Assembly: GCA_036971475.1 (NCBI GenBank)
Contig: JBAIZL010000001.1
Location: forward strand, 286,712,425 to 286,776,424
Reading direction: 5' to 3'
Length of the DNA stretch: 64,000 nt
Source of the DNA: Prosapia bicincta
Taxonomy: Eukaryota; Arthropoda; Insecta; Hemiptera; Cercopidae
Positions 1 to 13,300 of this stretch are shown here, in pieces. The position numbers and the translations under genes are program-made. How positions within the stretch are numbered: position 1 is the stretch's first letter; every line of letters begins with the position of its first letter. The notes beneath the pieces are model-generated. The model was not told where the DNA came from. It did no database searches and saw nothing but the letters and a program-made list of their open reading frames with translations.

Positions 1-854
1 CGTCGTTCTAAAGCATGATAACTAGCGAGGACAACGTTGCGGTTTGACTTAAGTGCTACAGCGTCAGGTTTGAAGGGGAGGGCGACAACATATCTCCCGA
101 CTTCATCGCGTTCAGTAGTTGTAGTAAACAGGCTTTCACAAAGCTGTTCGTCAGGGCTCAAAGATTTAGCCTCAGTCACTTCTTCGACTTCCCAAAACCG
201 TCGAATATTGTCATCAATAGACTGTAGCGAGGTAATGAACACTCTAGGTTGATGGGGCATACTATACGGTATGGATCCCATAATGACCCAACCTAAACGA
301 GTGTTAAGCGCGGAGGGCTGGCCATGAATGATAGTGCAAGGCCCATTAGTGAGTATTTGGGTGAAAACATCTGCCCCCAGTATAATGTCAACACCGGCAG
401 GCGAGTCGAAATGAGGGTCAGCTAAAGGTAGATGCTGGTATTGAGCACTTATTTGAGAGGCTAACCTAGTAGCCGGCAGCGGGTCAGTAATGTGGTTAAG
501 CACGGCGGCTTCAGTAGTTAGCATTACACCAGGGTCATGCCTCGAGAATAAAATCAACGTAACGTAGTCGTGGATACGTGTGGTCTTGGCGGCGACACCA
601 ATCAAAGACATATTTGAACTCCGAGTAGGTAGGCTCAGCAGGACGCTTGCTTTCTTAGTAATGGCAGATATCTGACTGCCGGGGTCGATAATAGCTCTAA
701 AGGAACGAGGTTGACCGTAATGGTCTTGGATGACGATTTGTGCGGTGCCTAACAGGGCGAGAGATTCCTGAATATTACATGACAGCGAATGAGGTTGAGC
801 TTGAGTATCGGTTGCGCGTCTAGTTGCTGGCCTCGGGTGTCGCGGTGTGACTAG
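1..854 (-). CDS. pol: BEL/Pao pol, N-terminal part with aspartic protease (runs off window)
   Basis: The - strand is open from the codon after the gag TGA (854) to position 1, in the gag frame. It contains a retropepsin-like active-site segment, AIIDPGSQIS, near 690-665, then [19 protein letters not shown] and LNTRLGWVIMGS, which are standard BEL/Pao protease-region motifs (DUF1758-like). It shows no internal stop in the part present. No separate start codon is needed if it is made as a readthrough product. Reverse transcriptase, RNase H and integrase would lie beyond the window. Confidence 0.85.
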
Positions 855-2294
855 TCATTGTTGTGACGGCGGGTTGTTATGTAACAAAGTATGGTGTGCC
901 TCGTTGCACTGCTTGCAGCGTTGGCTGGACTTACATTTAGCTTGGAAATGTGAGCCAAGACAATTGAAGCACCGTTGTAGTCTCATGATGGCATCCTGGC
1001 GTGCCGCAGAAGGCAATTCGAGAAAGGATTGACAGTCAATGATGCGATGTCCTTCTCCGCAATAATAACACATGCCTGCGTGTGTCGTAGAAACATGGGA
1101 TTGATTCATGTGAAGCGGTGGTAATCGGTGACGGAATACTGACATCCTAGGAGTGTTCATAACAGGAGGTATATTTACGGGGCGCGGCCCGTTGAATGGC
1201 CGTGTAGGGCCTGACGCAGCACGTCTGGGCTCGTATACATATTGCGTAGCCTTAGGTGTAATAGAATTGTCGGGCGAAACCGAAGGCTGGACGATTGTAC
1301 TATGTGCCGTGTTAAGGTTAGGTTCCAGTTGGTCAAAATTTAAATCACGGGCCCCTTGCGAATCAGACTCATTCACTGACGACACCAGTATGCGGGGTTG
1401 TTGAGCAGCTCTCGCGCTCGTAGAAGCTGCGGCAGGCGGTTGATCCAACAACTCTAAAGCCCTGGCCTGTTCCGTTATAAAATCATTCAACAGTTTGTAC
1501 GTAGGCATACGATTTGTGCCTAGCCTCGTTTCAAAATTTAATCTAGTCTGGGGGTCCAAGTTATTAATGGACATCTGAAAAAGCAGGAAATCAGCCAAAT
1601 CATCTAGCTGGATAACCTTCAACGCACACACAGCGTTTGAATGCGCGGTCAAGAAGCGGTTTAATTCAGTTTGCGAAGCATTCTTAATTGGTTTAAAGTC
1701 TTGAATCATTTTAAAATAGTGGTCAGCCAAACGGCGTGGGTTAGCGTACCGATTGCGCAAAGCTTGATATGCAATGCTGTAATTTTGTTCAGATATTACC
1801 AAGCCTGTGACAATTGCTAAAGCGTCGCCTTTAAGTACCGATTTCAAATATTGGAATTTCTGTATATCACTAAGACTGTCGTTGCAATGGACTATTGAAT
1901 CGTACATCGTTATAAAGTCCGTCCAGTCACTGTTGTTTCCTGAAAAAATAGGTAACGCAAGACTAGGGAGGTTAGGTGAACCTACAGCTGATTTGACGGG
2001 CGAGGTTGATGTCACCTCTGCCTTGATAAGGTTAGGATATTTTGCTAACATGGGCAAATACACGTCCTGAAATTGTCTTTTGATATTAAACGCACTTTCA
2101 GCTAAACTTGCCACCTGGGTGGCGAACGTTTGTTCTAATATCTCATAAGTATCCACGAAATTGGCCTGAATGCGTCTTATTTCCCGAGCGATGCCTTCCG
2201 GCATCCCTTTATCGTCAAGAAGGGTTTGTACTTGTTCCAAATCATTTAATATATTTTTTAATTTAGCGAGGTAATATTCAGTATTAATTGCCAT
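855..2294 (-). CDS. gag: BEL/Pao gag polyprotein (DUF1759-like, three zinc knuckles)
   Basis: This is the structural (Gag) protein of a BEL/Pao retrotransposon. The frame is open from 2333 (492 codons), but the natural start is probably the MA- codon at 2294, where a charged helical N-terminus begins. Using the 492-residue numbering, a DUF1759-like region starts near LPIFSGNNSDW at about residue 127 and runs to about 275. It is followed by a low-complexity Pro/Ser linker, then knuckles CYYCGEGHRIIDC (422-434), CFNCLGSHFQAKC (455-467) and CKQCNEAHHTLLH (473-485). The frame ends in a TGA at 857-855, and pol continues in the same frame immediately after it. Confidence 0.9.
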   Translation of the reverse strand: MAINTEYYLAKLKNILNDLEQVQTLLDDKGMPEGIAREIRRIQANFVDTYEILEQTFATQVASLAESAFNIKRQFQDVYLPMLAKYPNLIKAEVTSTSPVKSAVGSPNLPSLALPIFSGNNSDWTDFITMYDSIVHCNDSLSDIQKFQYLKSVLKGDALAIVTGLVISEQNYSIAYQALRNRYANPRRLADHYFKMIQDFKPIKNASQTELNRFLTAHSNAVCALKVIQLDDLADFLLFQMSINNLDPQTRLNFETRLGTNRMPTYKLLNDFITEQARALELLDQPPAAASTSARAAQQPRILVSSVNESDSQGARDLNFDQLEPNLNTAHSTIVQPSVSPDNSITPKATQYVYEPRRAASGPTRPFNGPRPVNIPPVMNTPRMSVFRHRLPPLHMNQSHVSTTHAGMCYYCGEGHRIIDCQSFLELPSAARQDAIMRLQRCFNCLGSHFQAKCKSSQRCKQCNEAHHTLLHNNPPSQQ

Positions 2295-3394
2295 CATAAA
2301 TAATTTAATAAAGTTCACAAATAAACACAACACAAATTAATTTCACAAAATTTTTTAAATAGCGGTAAGTGGACTGTATAGTTTAATAAACGTAAAGTAT
2401 TTCCTCATCACAAAGCAAATCAAAATCAAGTGACGTATACCTATGACGTCACGTTTCCCGCGCGTGTAACTCGCACAAAGGAAATCAGAAATCAAATGTT
2501 GCGCAACACTTAGTAAGATTGCATGAATCATATAAATCAAATGAATTTAAATTCAATCTATCCGGCTCGAAGAGGACCAAATGAAGCGACTGGCGCTTAG
2601 CTAAAATGAGAAGAAAACGAGGTTCGAGAAAGATCCGAAATAATACAATCGAAATGTGAGTAACAATAATAAGCTGCGGCAAAGTGCCTTACTTCAATCG
2701 CTGAGCACGCAATTACGAAAGTTTGAAAGCCCTAATGGGCTCCGTACGAGCACATTTAATAAAGGAATAATTCGCACTGAATTTACACATAAATGAATTC
2801 TTAGTACTTAAGCTTATGCAGCACTTACCCTCGTGGAGCAAGAAAGGGCAAAATTGAAGTGGTCGTAGATCTCGTAGCTGTAGAAGTCCTGGGTACCCAG
2901 TTCGTAGGAATCCTGGCCAGGCGAGGTCACACTAGAACTTAAACGAGAAGTCAATAAGCTGCATTTAAAATCCTAAAGTCATTTAATAACTATGGCGCGT
3001 AACGGCACAAAGGATCTTACAAACGGCGATTGTAAATTAAAGTCAATAATCCGCAAATAACTTATATAATAACGCGGTCGCACTAACACACATTAAGACG
3101 AACAGTTTAAATGCTTATACGAGGTTTTCACGGTCGAAACCGGCACTTTGCACATGTTGTGCAATTTTACGCCACGAGGTACTTTAACGAGGCTGTTAAC
3201 CGTACGACAGTTCCGAGACAACGGGCGACTAACTTTACGGAAAATGCGAGCTAAGGGAGTGGGGATCAAGCCACAGAAAATCAATACTTCAAATCATACA
3301 TCGATTGGCAGATCGGACATCACGTGACCATTACTGTACAGGCCAGCTGAGCATTTGAATGTAGGCCGCGAAACTTCGAGCGCTGACTCGAACA
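2295..3394 (-). repeat. BEL 5' LTR and untranslated leader (bounds approximate)
   Basis: No open frame of note lies here. On the - strand, TGTTCGAGTCAGCG at 3394 is a plausible LTR start, TTATATAA near 3070-3063 is a TATA-like box, and a sequence reading GGTCCTCTTCGAGCCGGAT (about 2578-2560) resembles a leader motif I remember from insect BEL elements. A good GT donor consensus (GAG/GGTAAGT type) occurs near 2832. The exact LTR inner border and primer-binding site were not resolved, because the partner LTR is not in the window. Confidence 0.5.
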
Positions 3395-3773
3395 ATAATA
3401 ATATTTTGAAAAAATACATTCCTATTTTTCCATTTTGTTGGTCTTATGCACCTTTAAAATTTCATTGCCAAAAAATTATTTCATATTAAATCTACTGCAT
3501 ACTCGTATATTGTAAAATCCCATAAACTGCAATTCTTCCTCATTATGATTGAGGCAAAAAAAACTGCAAATGTTTGTACAATTTAATGATTTATTCACAA
3601 TTTACAACAATTTATGCTTATAAACAGAGGCATTTTTCAGACAAACTTTTGATGTCAGTATATGCTGCCATTCATGCGGTTAATGACAGTTGAATTATTT
3701 ATTATTCTTATTCTCATTAATATTATAGTAACATAATTGTACAATTTATGATAATAGTTTTTGTCTATTCTAG
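3395..3773. other. Stretch between BEL element and first PAN2 exon
   Basis: AT-rich sequence with no recognisable gene or repeat. It ends in a pyrimidine-rich tract and the AG acceptor at 3773, so it is read as the 3' end of a PAN2 intron. Confidence 0.5.
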
Positions 3774-3943
3774 GGACATGTAACATCTTATTACAGTTGT
3801 GAGATGCAGAAGTACACTTCATTTCAAGTTCATGCGACAGAAGAAGTACGATGTTTGCATACATTTGATGGGGGCATTCTTGCACTTATGCCAAGTGCTT
3901 TAAGATGTCAAATTCGTAGAGGCATCCCTGTCTTTACTCACAG
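3774..3943 (+). CDS. PAN2: PAN2 exon a (WD40 propeller, N-terminal blade)
   Basis: The acceptor TTCTAG ends at 3773 and the donor is CAG/GTAAAA. The exon is 170 nt, starts in phase 0 and leaves two bases of an Ser/Arg-type codon for the next exon. The peptide begins GHVTSYY and contains YTSFQV and GGILAL, which match the first blades of PAN2. Conserved PAN2 sequence normally precedes this point by about 90 residues; I found no exon for it between the BEL element and 3774, so it is probably upstream of the window. Confidence 0.9.
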
Positions 3944-6900
3944 GTAAAATTGTATATATTTCTTGACAACTCTTTAATTTTCAAATTTCAAAACAGTCGC
4001 ACACAAATTATACTGCACTTAACATAATAAGTGTTTAGTATGAAAACAGATTTAAAGTAAATAAAGTGACAAAAAATAGTATATGGTCAGTCATAGCATT
4101 AAAACTGGTGTAATAGGGTCTAGTCCAAATTTATTCCTTTTCTCTTTCCTTTTTTATGGAGAGGCAGTTGTTTATATTTTTTCTAAGCTGAAGCATGATC
4201 TTTCACTAATGAAATGGAATTTATCCCATGTATTGTTTTAGTTTTAGTCTTTTGTATTAATGAAAGAAATATTTATTGTGCATGTAAAGAACTGGTAGTT
4301 TGAGTTATATTTAATGAAAGACCAGGCAAGTTATAAAGTACTTGCCACTGTTTAGCCTGAAAAGGCTAAAAAGACAGTTGTTACTCAACACCTCTGTAAA
4401 ATTAGGTTTTTTTTTTAAATATCATCGAAAACACAAGTACAAAATGCTAACAAAGTCACTTGTTACCACCATGGGCACCAATTCCCAGGGAGTAAGGGTA
4501 GCACACCCCTAGCTTATTCCCAGATAAAAAAAAAAAAAACAAATTAATATCCAAGCGTCATATGTATACCAATGGATTTTTTAAAAGTTATTTTTAAAAT
4601 GGATGAATTATAGGACATGACTTGCGACTAAAATATTTGCAGTAGAGTGTCAAAAATTCATATCAATTGAGAACGAGACCCATCCGGACTACTGATTTAT
4701 CCAGATTTTCAAACAATCTCTTAACAACTGTGTATTGTTAATATTTCGTTAACTATGGTCTATTTTAATGCTTACTGTTGGAATTATTACAAACTAGAAG
4801 TTAAAGGGCTTGAAAAATACAACAGAATTTAGGGAAAGAACATATAATGTACATACTAATACATACCACAGAAAAAACATGCCAGTACGAGCTTATTGAG
4901 TGAAAAAGTCTTTTATTGTTTTTTAACAAAAGCATATGACAAATTTTCTAAAGATTAAGTTTAGTAATGCATTTTATTACTTTGCTGATTGGTTATAATA
5001 CACGTTATTGATTAGCGGCGTAGAACATACAAATCTAACAAAATTTAAATCATTATTAAATATACTGTAAGTTGCATTTTGAATTTATGGCACATTCTTT
5101 TGGAATTGGTGTATTTTCTATGCATTTATAATTAAAGATAACACTTAGTTAGATATGTATTGTAGTGGCTCCGAGCGCCAGTGTTATGCATTCTGAAACC
5201 CTGATTCGGATTTGCGATGCTCCGGATTTTTTACTTCCAGATTTCTGAAGCTCTACTGTATATAAATAATGTCTGTTTTCCATGATTAATTAAATAAAAT
5301 AATAATTTAATAAAAAACAAACATTTATTGTTTTAATTTAAAACAATAATTTAAAATAAAGTACGAGCAATTAGGTTAATGTATTTATTCTCTTTATACA
5401 TACCATAACCTTGTACTTTATAACTAGTAATAGGTTAAACCGGGTTAAAATTAAATTTTTTGGTATGTAATCCCTTCCAAACAATTTTCTGGTGCTAATT
5501 TGAGATTTTTTTAACAAAATACGAGGTTGATTACTTTAGTAATACTTTATTAACTTTACAGCCAATTTTCTAAGTTTGTTATGTGGACTTGGCTCACTTA
5601 TTCTCTGAACACTTATTATTAGAGTTATACTCTAATAATAATAATAATAACTAAGCCAGTTCAACTACAAATAAGGTTATAATATTATTTATATTAAACA
5701 AATGTTATTGATCTTTTTTATTTCGTTCCAGTTCAGAGAACATGGTAGAAATGCAGTGTCTCTTACAACTTTCAGAACACACCTTACTTCTTGGAGGACA
5801 CACACATAAACTTATTGAATTTGACCTGTCACATGGCCAAGAAGTAAATTTGGTGAGCAGAACAGTGTTTAGTAATATGAATCATAGACTGAGCCATTCA
5901 AACCTGTGTACAAAATGTTTAGTGATATTTTTATGGTTTACACAAGAGAGGCAGAAAGGTTCTTATTAGTAAGCCATTATTACAAGAAAAGGCATTACAG
6001 TTAAACAAATTAATGAACGGTAATTTGGAATTAACTGCTAGCAATAGATGTTTGGTTAGATGGAAGAGAAGGCATGGAATTAGACTAATAATGGTAAGCG
6101 GGGAGAAGTTATCAGCTGATAATCTTGCTGCAAAAGAATATTTAGACCAATTCACAGATTTGATTTCGTCTGAAAATTACTCACCCCAATGAGTGTATAA
6201 TGTGGATGAAACTGGATTGAATTACAAAGCCCTTCCCACTAAAAGTCTTGCTTCTAAAGAGAAATCTTCTGCACCAGGCTTTAAAACGAGCAAACAGCGG
6301 CTCACAGTTTTAGCCTGCATTAACGCCGTGGGAACAAATAAGCTACCATTTATGGTGAATGGAAAATCCACCAAGCCAGGAGCCCTAAAAATATGAACTT
6401 GAATCATCTCTCTGTTAATTACAGAAATCAGTGTAAAGCATGAATGACTGTTGATATTTTCAAGGAGTTGTTAAAAAATGAATCTGTTCCTTCAGTAACA
6501 AAATTTAATGAAAAAAATGGACTGCCACCAAAAGCTCCTTCACATCCTTCAGACATGCAGTTGGTATGTAAAGACATAAAAGCAGTTTTTCTCCCGCCTA
6601 ACATGACATCGTTGCTTTAGTCTGTTGATCAATGTGTGGTGCAGAACATAAAACTGAGCTACAGCAAAAAGCTTGTGCGAACATTAATTGAAGCAGATTG
6701 TTCTCTTTCTATTCCAGAAAAACTGGAGACAATTACAATAAAGGATGTAATCTACTGGGTAGCTGAATCCTGGAATAATATCAGTAACACAACTGCACAA
6801 ATCTTGGAAGAAGCTCTGGCCTAGCCTCGAATTTGTGGAAACACCACTTAGAACCCGGGATGATGAAACTGAGCTCTCCTTCAGCTCATTTAAAGAGTAC

Positions 6901-9900
6901 CAGGATGTGAAAATGCTGAAGAAAGTTGCCTTGAAGAGTGGACATCACTAGATAACAATGAAGAATATACTGAGCATGACATGGTGTCTGTGGTCCAGGA
7001 TCAACCCAATGACAGTGTAGTGGAAAAAGGTGCCTCTACGAATGCTGTAATTCATGCTGACGCTCTTGACATTGTGTTGCGTTACGTATAACAACATGCA
7101 GCTGCAACATCCAATGATGTTATGCTAGTGCAATGGTGGGGCAACATCATATCCTCGGGAAGGTTTACGTCTTCGCCAGATGAAGATTACTAATTTTAAG
7201 TAAAAAATATAGTCAAGTGTTTGTTTCTTTTCTTTTTAAGTAAAACATATAGTTTAGTGTTTGTCTTTTTTATTTTTATTTTACTGTCAATAAATTCTAT
7301 GTTAATGAAGTGATACAATAGTACAGTATAGGCCTTCGTATTATATCATGTTTTTACAGTGTCAATTCCAATATATATTACACATCTCAGTCCTGTTTTA
7401 TGTAAGTAGCAAACTTTCAGTACATACTTCATTAAATTTTAAATACTTGTTTAAAATTTAGTTTGTATTAAATCATGTTTGGATTCGAGGGGCTCTACTG
7501 TACAGTGTTGAAGAAGACATGCAATTCAACAGAATTGTTGATCTGGAATAAGGATAAAGGTAGTTAGGCCAAAAGCAGTTTTTAATGCAAAGGGAATTTC
7601 TCTTATTAAAGAGTGCAGTTTATCCTTGACAGTTTGAGTGATGTCTTCAGTACCAAGAATGAGATTCATTGCTCCAAATTGGATAAAGTGAGGGTCAGCC
7701 AATGGCAACTTATGATTCTTTTGGTGGATGTGATGTGTTAATACAATGACATGGAGTAGGTCACTATATTTAGTAAGAGGGTCGCTTGAAGTTGCAGTTG
7801 GATTAAGCTACCAAGTGAAGAGTAGTATGCGCAAAATTGCAAGTATTCTTGGACACAAAACACCAGTCGAATTGAGCTTTGACTTCTTGTATATAAGGCC
7901 AACGGGACTATGGTTCTCTTAGTAATTCCAAATATAGTAATTCCAATAGTTGCCTGGATAACTGATGGCTCAAAGTGGAAATGGTGAAACAAAACGATCA
8001 ACAACTTAAACTTGATCAGTACCTAACAGAGCACACAGAGTTCCAAATTGAAAGATAGAGCATGCATTGGTAACAAGTAATTGCCAGTTGAGCTTGTATG
8101 GTGTCACAGTTGTAGTTATTCTTTGTCGGGTCCCTCATTGTGAAGTTGCTGTGCAATATGCCACACTTTGGCATAATTTTCTAGTTTGGCATTTGGCTTG
8201 AAAGTCAATGCCAAGGCAACTGTTTATCTGGTTTTGACGTTCAAGAACAGTTGAGCAATTGAAATGACTCATTAATAGATAGAATGCTTCAACAAGCAGT
8301 AAAAGCATTTAAACAGTACTATAGTTTAATTGGTTTTTATTCAAGAAAGTGTAAAAGTAGATGCTGTTTGCCTATGGTTTGTTTGAGCAGTTGTCTGATT
8401 GAGTAAACAGAAGTGGTGCGATTTAGCAGGTATACTAGAAGCTGAAAAGGAGTACGAGCAGTTTTGTTTCAATATAGTATTCAGTGGGGTAGCTCTAGCT
8501 TCAGTTTGCGCAGGTGAGGTTGTCAAAAAGCATTCTAATCTTCTTCAGAGTGTTTACCTGGGGGTTGAGATTTCAGGCTTCTTTTGGAGTAAATCAATGG
8601 CTGTCACCTACTCCTTAATAACAGCATTGAGGGTGGTATATATAGGTGCTACGGAGTGGCATCAAATGAGGTTAGAAGTTGAGCCATGTTTCATCATTTA
8701 CTACGTTATTGACCAAAAGTTGAAATAAGAAATCTGGTTGATGAATAAGTCATGTAGTTGATGAATTTTAACGCACTCACAGTGTTCAGATGTACTGATA
8801 AAAAGCAATTTAACTTTGTGTGACCAGCAGTTTTCATATAATTAAAATTGTAAAATTGGTGGAGATAATTGTCGGCTAACTTATGTGGGTTAGCCATATA
8901 TGGGTCCAAATTTTCTGTGAATATAGTCAATTAGAAGGCAACCGTATATCTTTTATTGAGTTTAAATATTTAATTTTTACACCTGATCAAGGTATATATT
9001 GTTATGACTCAAACATTGTGATGAAATTTATCCATTGTATTTTTTTTTTTTTGTTTTTTTTGTTAGAAAATGTAGGTATTTTAAGGCTATGTAAGGTTTT
9101 TGGGTTAAAAGTGGATACATTGACCTATGGTTTTTTTGATTAATTTAGTACACCTCGTTACTAACATAAGTTTAACAGTATTTAAAATACTGCATTGTAA
9201 AAGCAATCGAAGCAAAATGGTGGTTTACCTGTTGCTAACTGCATAAACTACGGTTCAAAAAATTTCTTTTTAAAACATGCAAATTCTTCCAAAAAATCTG
9301 ATCAAATTCTATATTGGACCAATGTAAGCAACTGATAACTCGAATTATAATTTAATAGAGTACCAGCTTAAAAAATTTGAGTAGCTTAAAATTTGCTGGA
9401 ATAACTAAACAATTTAACACAGTTATTATCTAATAATTCATTTACCATATACCTAAGGTTAAAATTTGCATTTATGGTATACTAGAAGCAAAGTAGTCTG
9501 GTATAGACAAGACAGGCTTGAATATTGTAATCCTAATGTTCAGAACTACATCACTACAAGAAACTCATAAAATAATGTTACTGAGACTACTTAGGCAGGT
9601 TCAGTATAACCTCCTACAAAGTTCAGTAATTATAGAAAACAGGTTTATTCATACAACTATAGTAAAGTTTGATATATATATATATATATCAGAATGAATG
9701 GCCACAGACATGATGTTAAAATTATGAATATGGATAGACCAACAGCTCAACATGCTGCGAGTCACAACATCACAACTTTTGATGACTGCTATACTACAAA
9801 AATAATTAAATCACTCCCCCCTGATTGCAATCCCTCAGAACTGAGAAGATGGGAACTATCATACCAGTGGTATACCAAATCCAGAGAATCCCCTAACCTC

Positions 9901-9998
9901 AACATCAGATAAACCCATTCATTTTTTTTTTCCTAATAGCCTTATCTCTTTTCCCCTGACAGACTTATATAAACTATAATCACTCATATGCTCATGGA

Positions 9999-10072
<74 letters not shown>

Positions 10073-10303
10073 TTAATCTGTGCATCTGTGACATCTGATT
10101 TCTACTCTACACAATCTGTGATTACAACTTGTATTTATTTTATTTCATTCTCTCATATTTCTTTTTGTGTTTTCTCTTCGATTGACAAAGACCACTGTGT
10201 GGTTGAAATATATCATTGTTTAAATGCTTTTATGTGTTTCTATTTCAAGACTACAGTGTGGACTCTTACCAAGGTAAGTCTGTCAGTCTCCTAGTCCAAA
10301 AAA

Positions 10304-10363
<60 letters not shown>

Positions 10364-13300
10364 TCATTATTTAACACTTAAATGCAAGTCATGAGGTAAT
10401 GCTGTTTGCGGTTAAATCAAAGGTTCGCAATAACTTGTGGAATAAATATATTAAGAGATTGATGCATTCTCTAACCACTCAAGAGATTTACTATACGTAA
10501 AGTATTATGTAAATAAAATGAGATATCACATTAATTTGTTATGAGATAAAGGTGGATGAAACATCAACATGGCCTGCAATAAATGTAAAAACTGTACTGA
10601 AAGGAAAAACAGAAATGTCTGCTAGAACTGGTTTGCAAAACATCATGGACAGGAGCATAACTGCTAAATAATATGTATGTGCTGTCATCAATTGTTGGCA
10701 CCAGCAGCTGTTTGAATATTAGTAATAGTGGAGAGTCTGTTAGAAAAGATAAGGTTTCTGTATTTAGCAATCTACATAAACTGAAACTTTAAATAGGATT
10801 TATAGTTTATTATTATCATCTCCTGAAAATTGTGATTTTTCAAACTTTAAAATTTTCTAGGATGAAACTTATTGTTGCTGACAACTTTGGTCATTGTGTC
10901 TATTGCTTATTAAAAATAATTTTATTTTGAAAAATATAAGGGCATTTCAATGGAAATACTAATTTTCTTTCATTAAAATAGTGATAAAAAGTAAATTTAT
11001 GTGTTTGCTAGCTTGAAGCTGGTAAGAATGGTTGTGCAATACTCCGGCAGCATGGAAGGTTTGTGTGCTGTGGTGATCCAAGTGGAAGAATAGAACTAAG
11101 AGATCGTAACAACCTTACAGTTGAACATGTATTGGAGGCACATACAGGCAGTTTGTCCGACTTTGACATCTATGGCAATTTGCTTGTGACATGTGGTTTT
11201 TCAAATAGGTATGTATAATCAGTATGTCACTTAATTGTAACTGAATATTATAGGTGATTGAACATCTATTGTAAAAATTGAATGAGATATTTTTCTTGTT
11301 TTATAAATCCTTTATTTTATATATTTCATATCCTGTGAAAATTGGATATATTTATTTGTTCATTTTTAAATAATGATATTTTCAAATTTTTATTATTATT
11401 TTGCTTAGTTAAATTTTATATCTCTAATAACATGTTCTAAAACCAAACACTTATATAATTTTTATAGAACCCACCTCAATAACAAAATCGTTTTTACTGA
11501 TTATTTCATACTGAAAATTAAGGCTGGATTTGCTACATGTTTTTACAATGTTTGTGTTACTTAAACACATTCAAGTCTATGCCCATGTATAGGATGGGCC
11601 ATTTAGTTAACGCTCGCCGCCTTCACTTGTGTATAACTTGGGGCTCTGAATTTATTTTCATAGCAAGATAATTCCTGTGTTTTTTCAGTTTTGTCAATAT
11701 CGTTCTCTACTTTGGTTATTCTACTTTACATGTCATTAACTTTGGGCCAATTACAGTTGTTTTTATGAACAAAAACTTTACCGGTAAAGTGTGTTGACCG
11801 AGAACTAACAGATCTTGGTTTGGGATGATAGTACGTGTTCACAACTTTAGTGTGAACTGTTTATGTTTCAAGTTTGTTGTTATTCTCTTTAAATTTGATC
11901 TTTCAGATATTTAGTTTTAATTTTTATTTTTAATAATATTTTATTATAGATATAATGGCTAAAGACACTTCAGGAAATGATTCAGTACGATATGAGTTGT
12001 TTTTAAAGAGTGACAGTGACAGTGAAGCTTCAACCGATATATCTTTTATTGATGAACTGAATGGAAGCGTAAACAAACTGAGTTTAGATTCAGATTCAGA
12101 AGTAGAGCATTTTCTTTTAGCTTTAACATGATGTATAACATGTAATATTTATTTTCATTACAATTTAAAATATCTGTATTGAAATTCAGTGATGTTTAGT
12201 GTTGTTATTTTAATTATTTGACCTTTTTATACATTTCTAAAAGAACCATAATCTGATAGGTATATAAGTAACCACTTCAAATGTATATATTTCTTAAAAC
12301 CTTTGTTTCACTCCATTTAAAAACATGTATAAGATGCTATAAATGTGGTATTTTGTTATAGTTCCGGAATTTTTTATATTTTACCTAATAACCTCCAGAT
12401 ATAGACAGGCAACTATTAAGAGACTAGGCTTCAAAGTGTAAAAAGTGAACGTCAGATGGTTCTGAATTTAACCTTCAAATTCTTTAGTTTAAGATATTTT
12501 ATGCTCTGTACTGACTTTTAAGATATTGATCTTTATTGGTCACTGAAATAACTAAAAACATAAGTAAGAAAAAAATTAAGAACAAGTGGAAATCATCTAG
12601 AATACTTTTCATCCTAATTGTGTTTGAGGCATAGAAATGGAGCATTTTGCCTAGCACTAACATAAGCAGTCTTTTGGCTAAATAGCCAAGAACAGGATCC
12701 TAAAGAAAGAACTTTTGTCAATTTGTCATTTGCGTAGGCATAACTTCTCTCCTGGGAGATATTACAAAGACTAAGACACCAGCGAAAAAAATACAATTAC
12801 AATCTTCACCTTCATACTGATGTTCACTGTGCTTAAACTAGGACACACCCCTCCACTTTACATTATAAATAAATGGTATGAGCATATTAAAAAGAAACAA
12901 ATAATATATACATTTCACTATTATACAAGATACATAGATGATATACTAGTAATATATCAACCTATCATTCACAAGAAACACATCATAATACTAAATAAAC
13001 TAAATGCATACAACAAAAACATACAATTAACATACAAAACAGAAACAAACAGAACAATTACCTATTTTGATATCACATTAAATATCAACAATAATAAAAT
13101 AGAAACTACAGCACACAGAAAACTAACATCCAACAATACACAACAAATCTAACCACCCCTGGACACACAAAATTAACACTTACAGTAACATGATAAATAA
13201 AGAAATGAAATATACACAAGATAGCAAACAAAAATTAAATGAAGAATTAGATCATTACAAAAATTGCAATAGTAAGTGGATACAACAAACACCTTATACA

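Larger units (their letters stand above)
1..3394 (-). mobile_element. BEL/Pao LTR retrotransposon, 5' part (LTR, leader, gag, start of pol)
   Basis: On the - strand the order is LTR/leader (about 3394 to 2295), gag (2294-855), then pol running off the window edge at position 1. The gag domain and three zinc knuckles are typical BEL/Pao. The region is rich in CpG compared with its AT-rich surroundings, which fits a recent arrival. The LTR probably begins TGTTCGAG at 3394 on the - strand. The far LTR is outside the window, so boundaries and target duplication cannot be tested. It lies upstream of the first recognised PAN2 exon, in opposite orientation, possibly within a PAN2 intron. Confidence 0.88.

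Noticed and set aside
2820..2940. A host exon on the - strand ending in a strong GT donor near 2832
   Set aside because: It lies within the BEL LTR/leader and the peptide has no known homology. A spliced element leader is possible but cannot be shown without transcripts.
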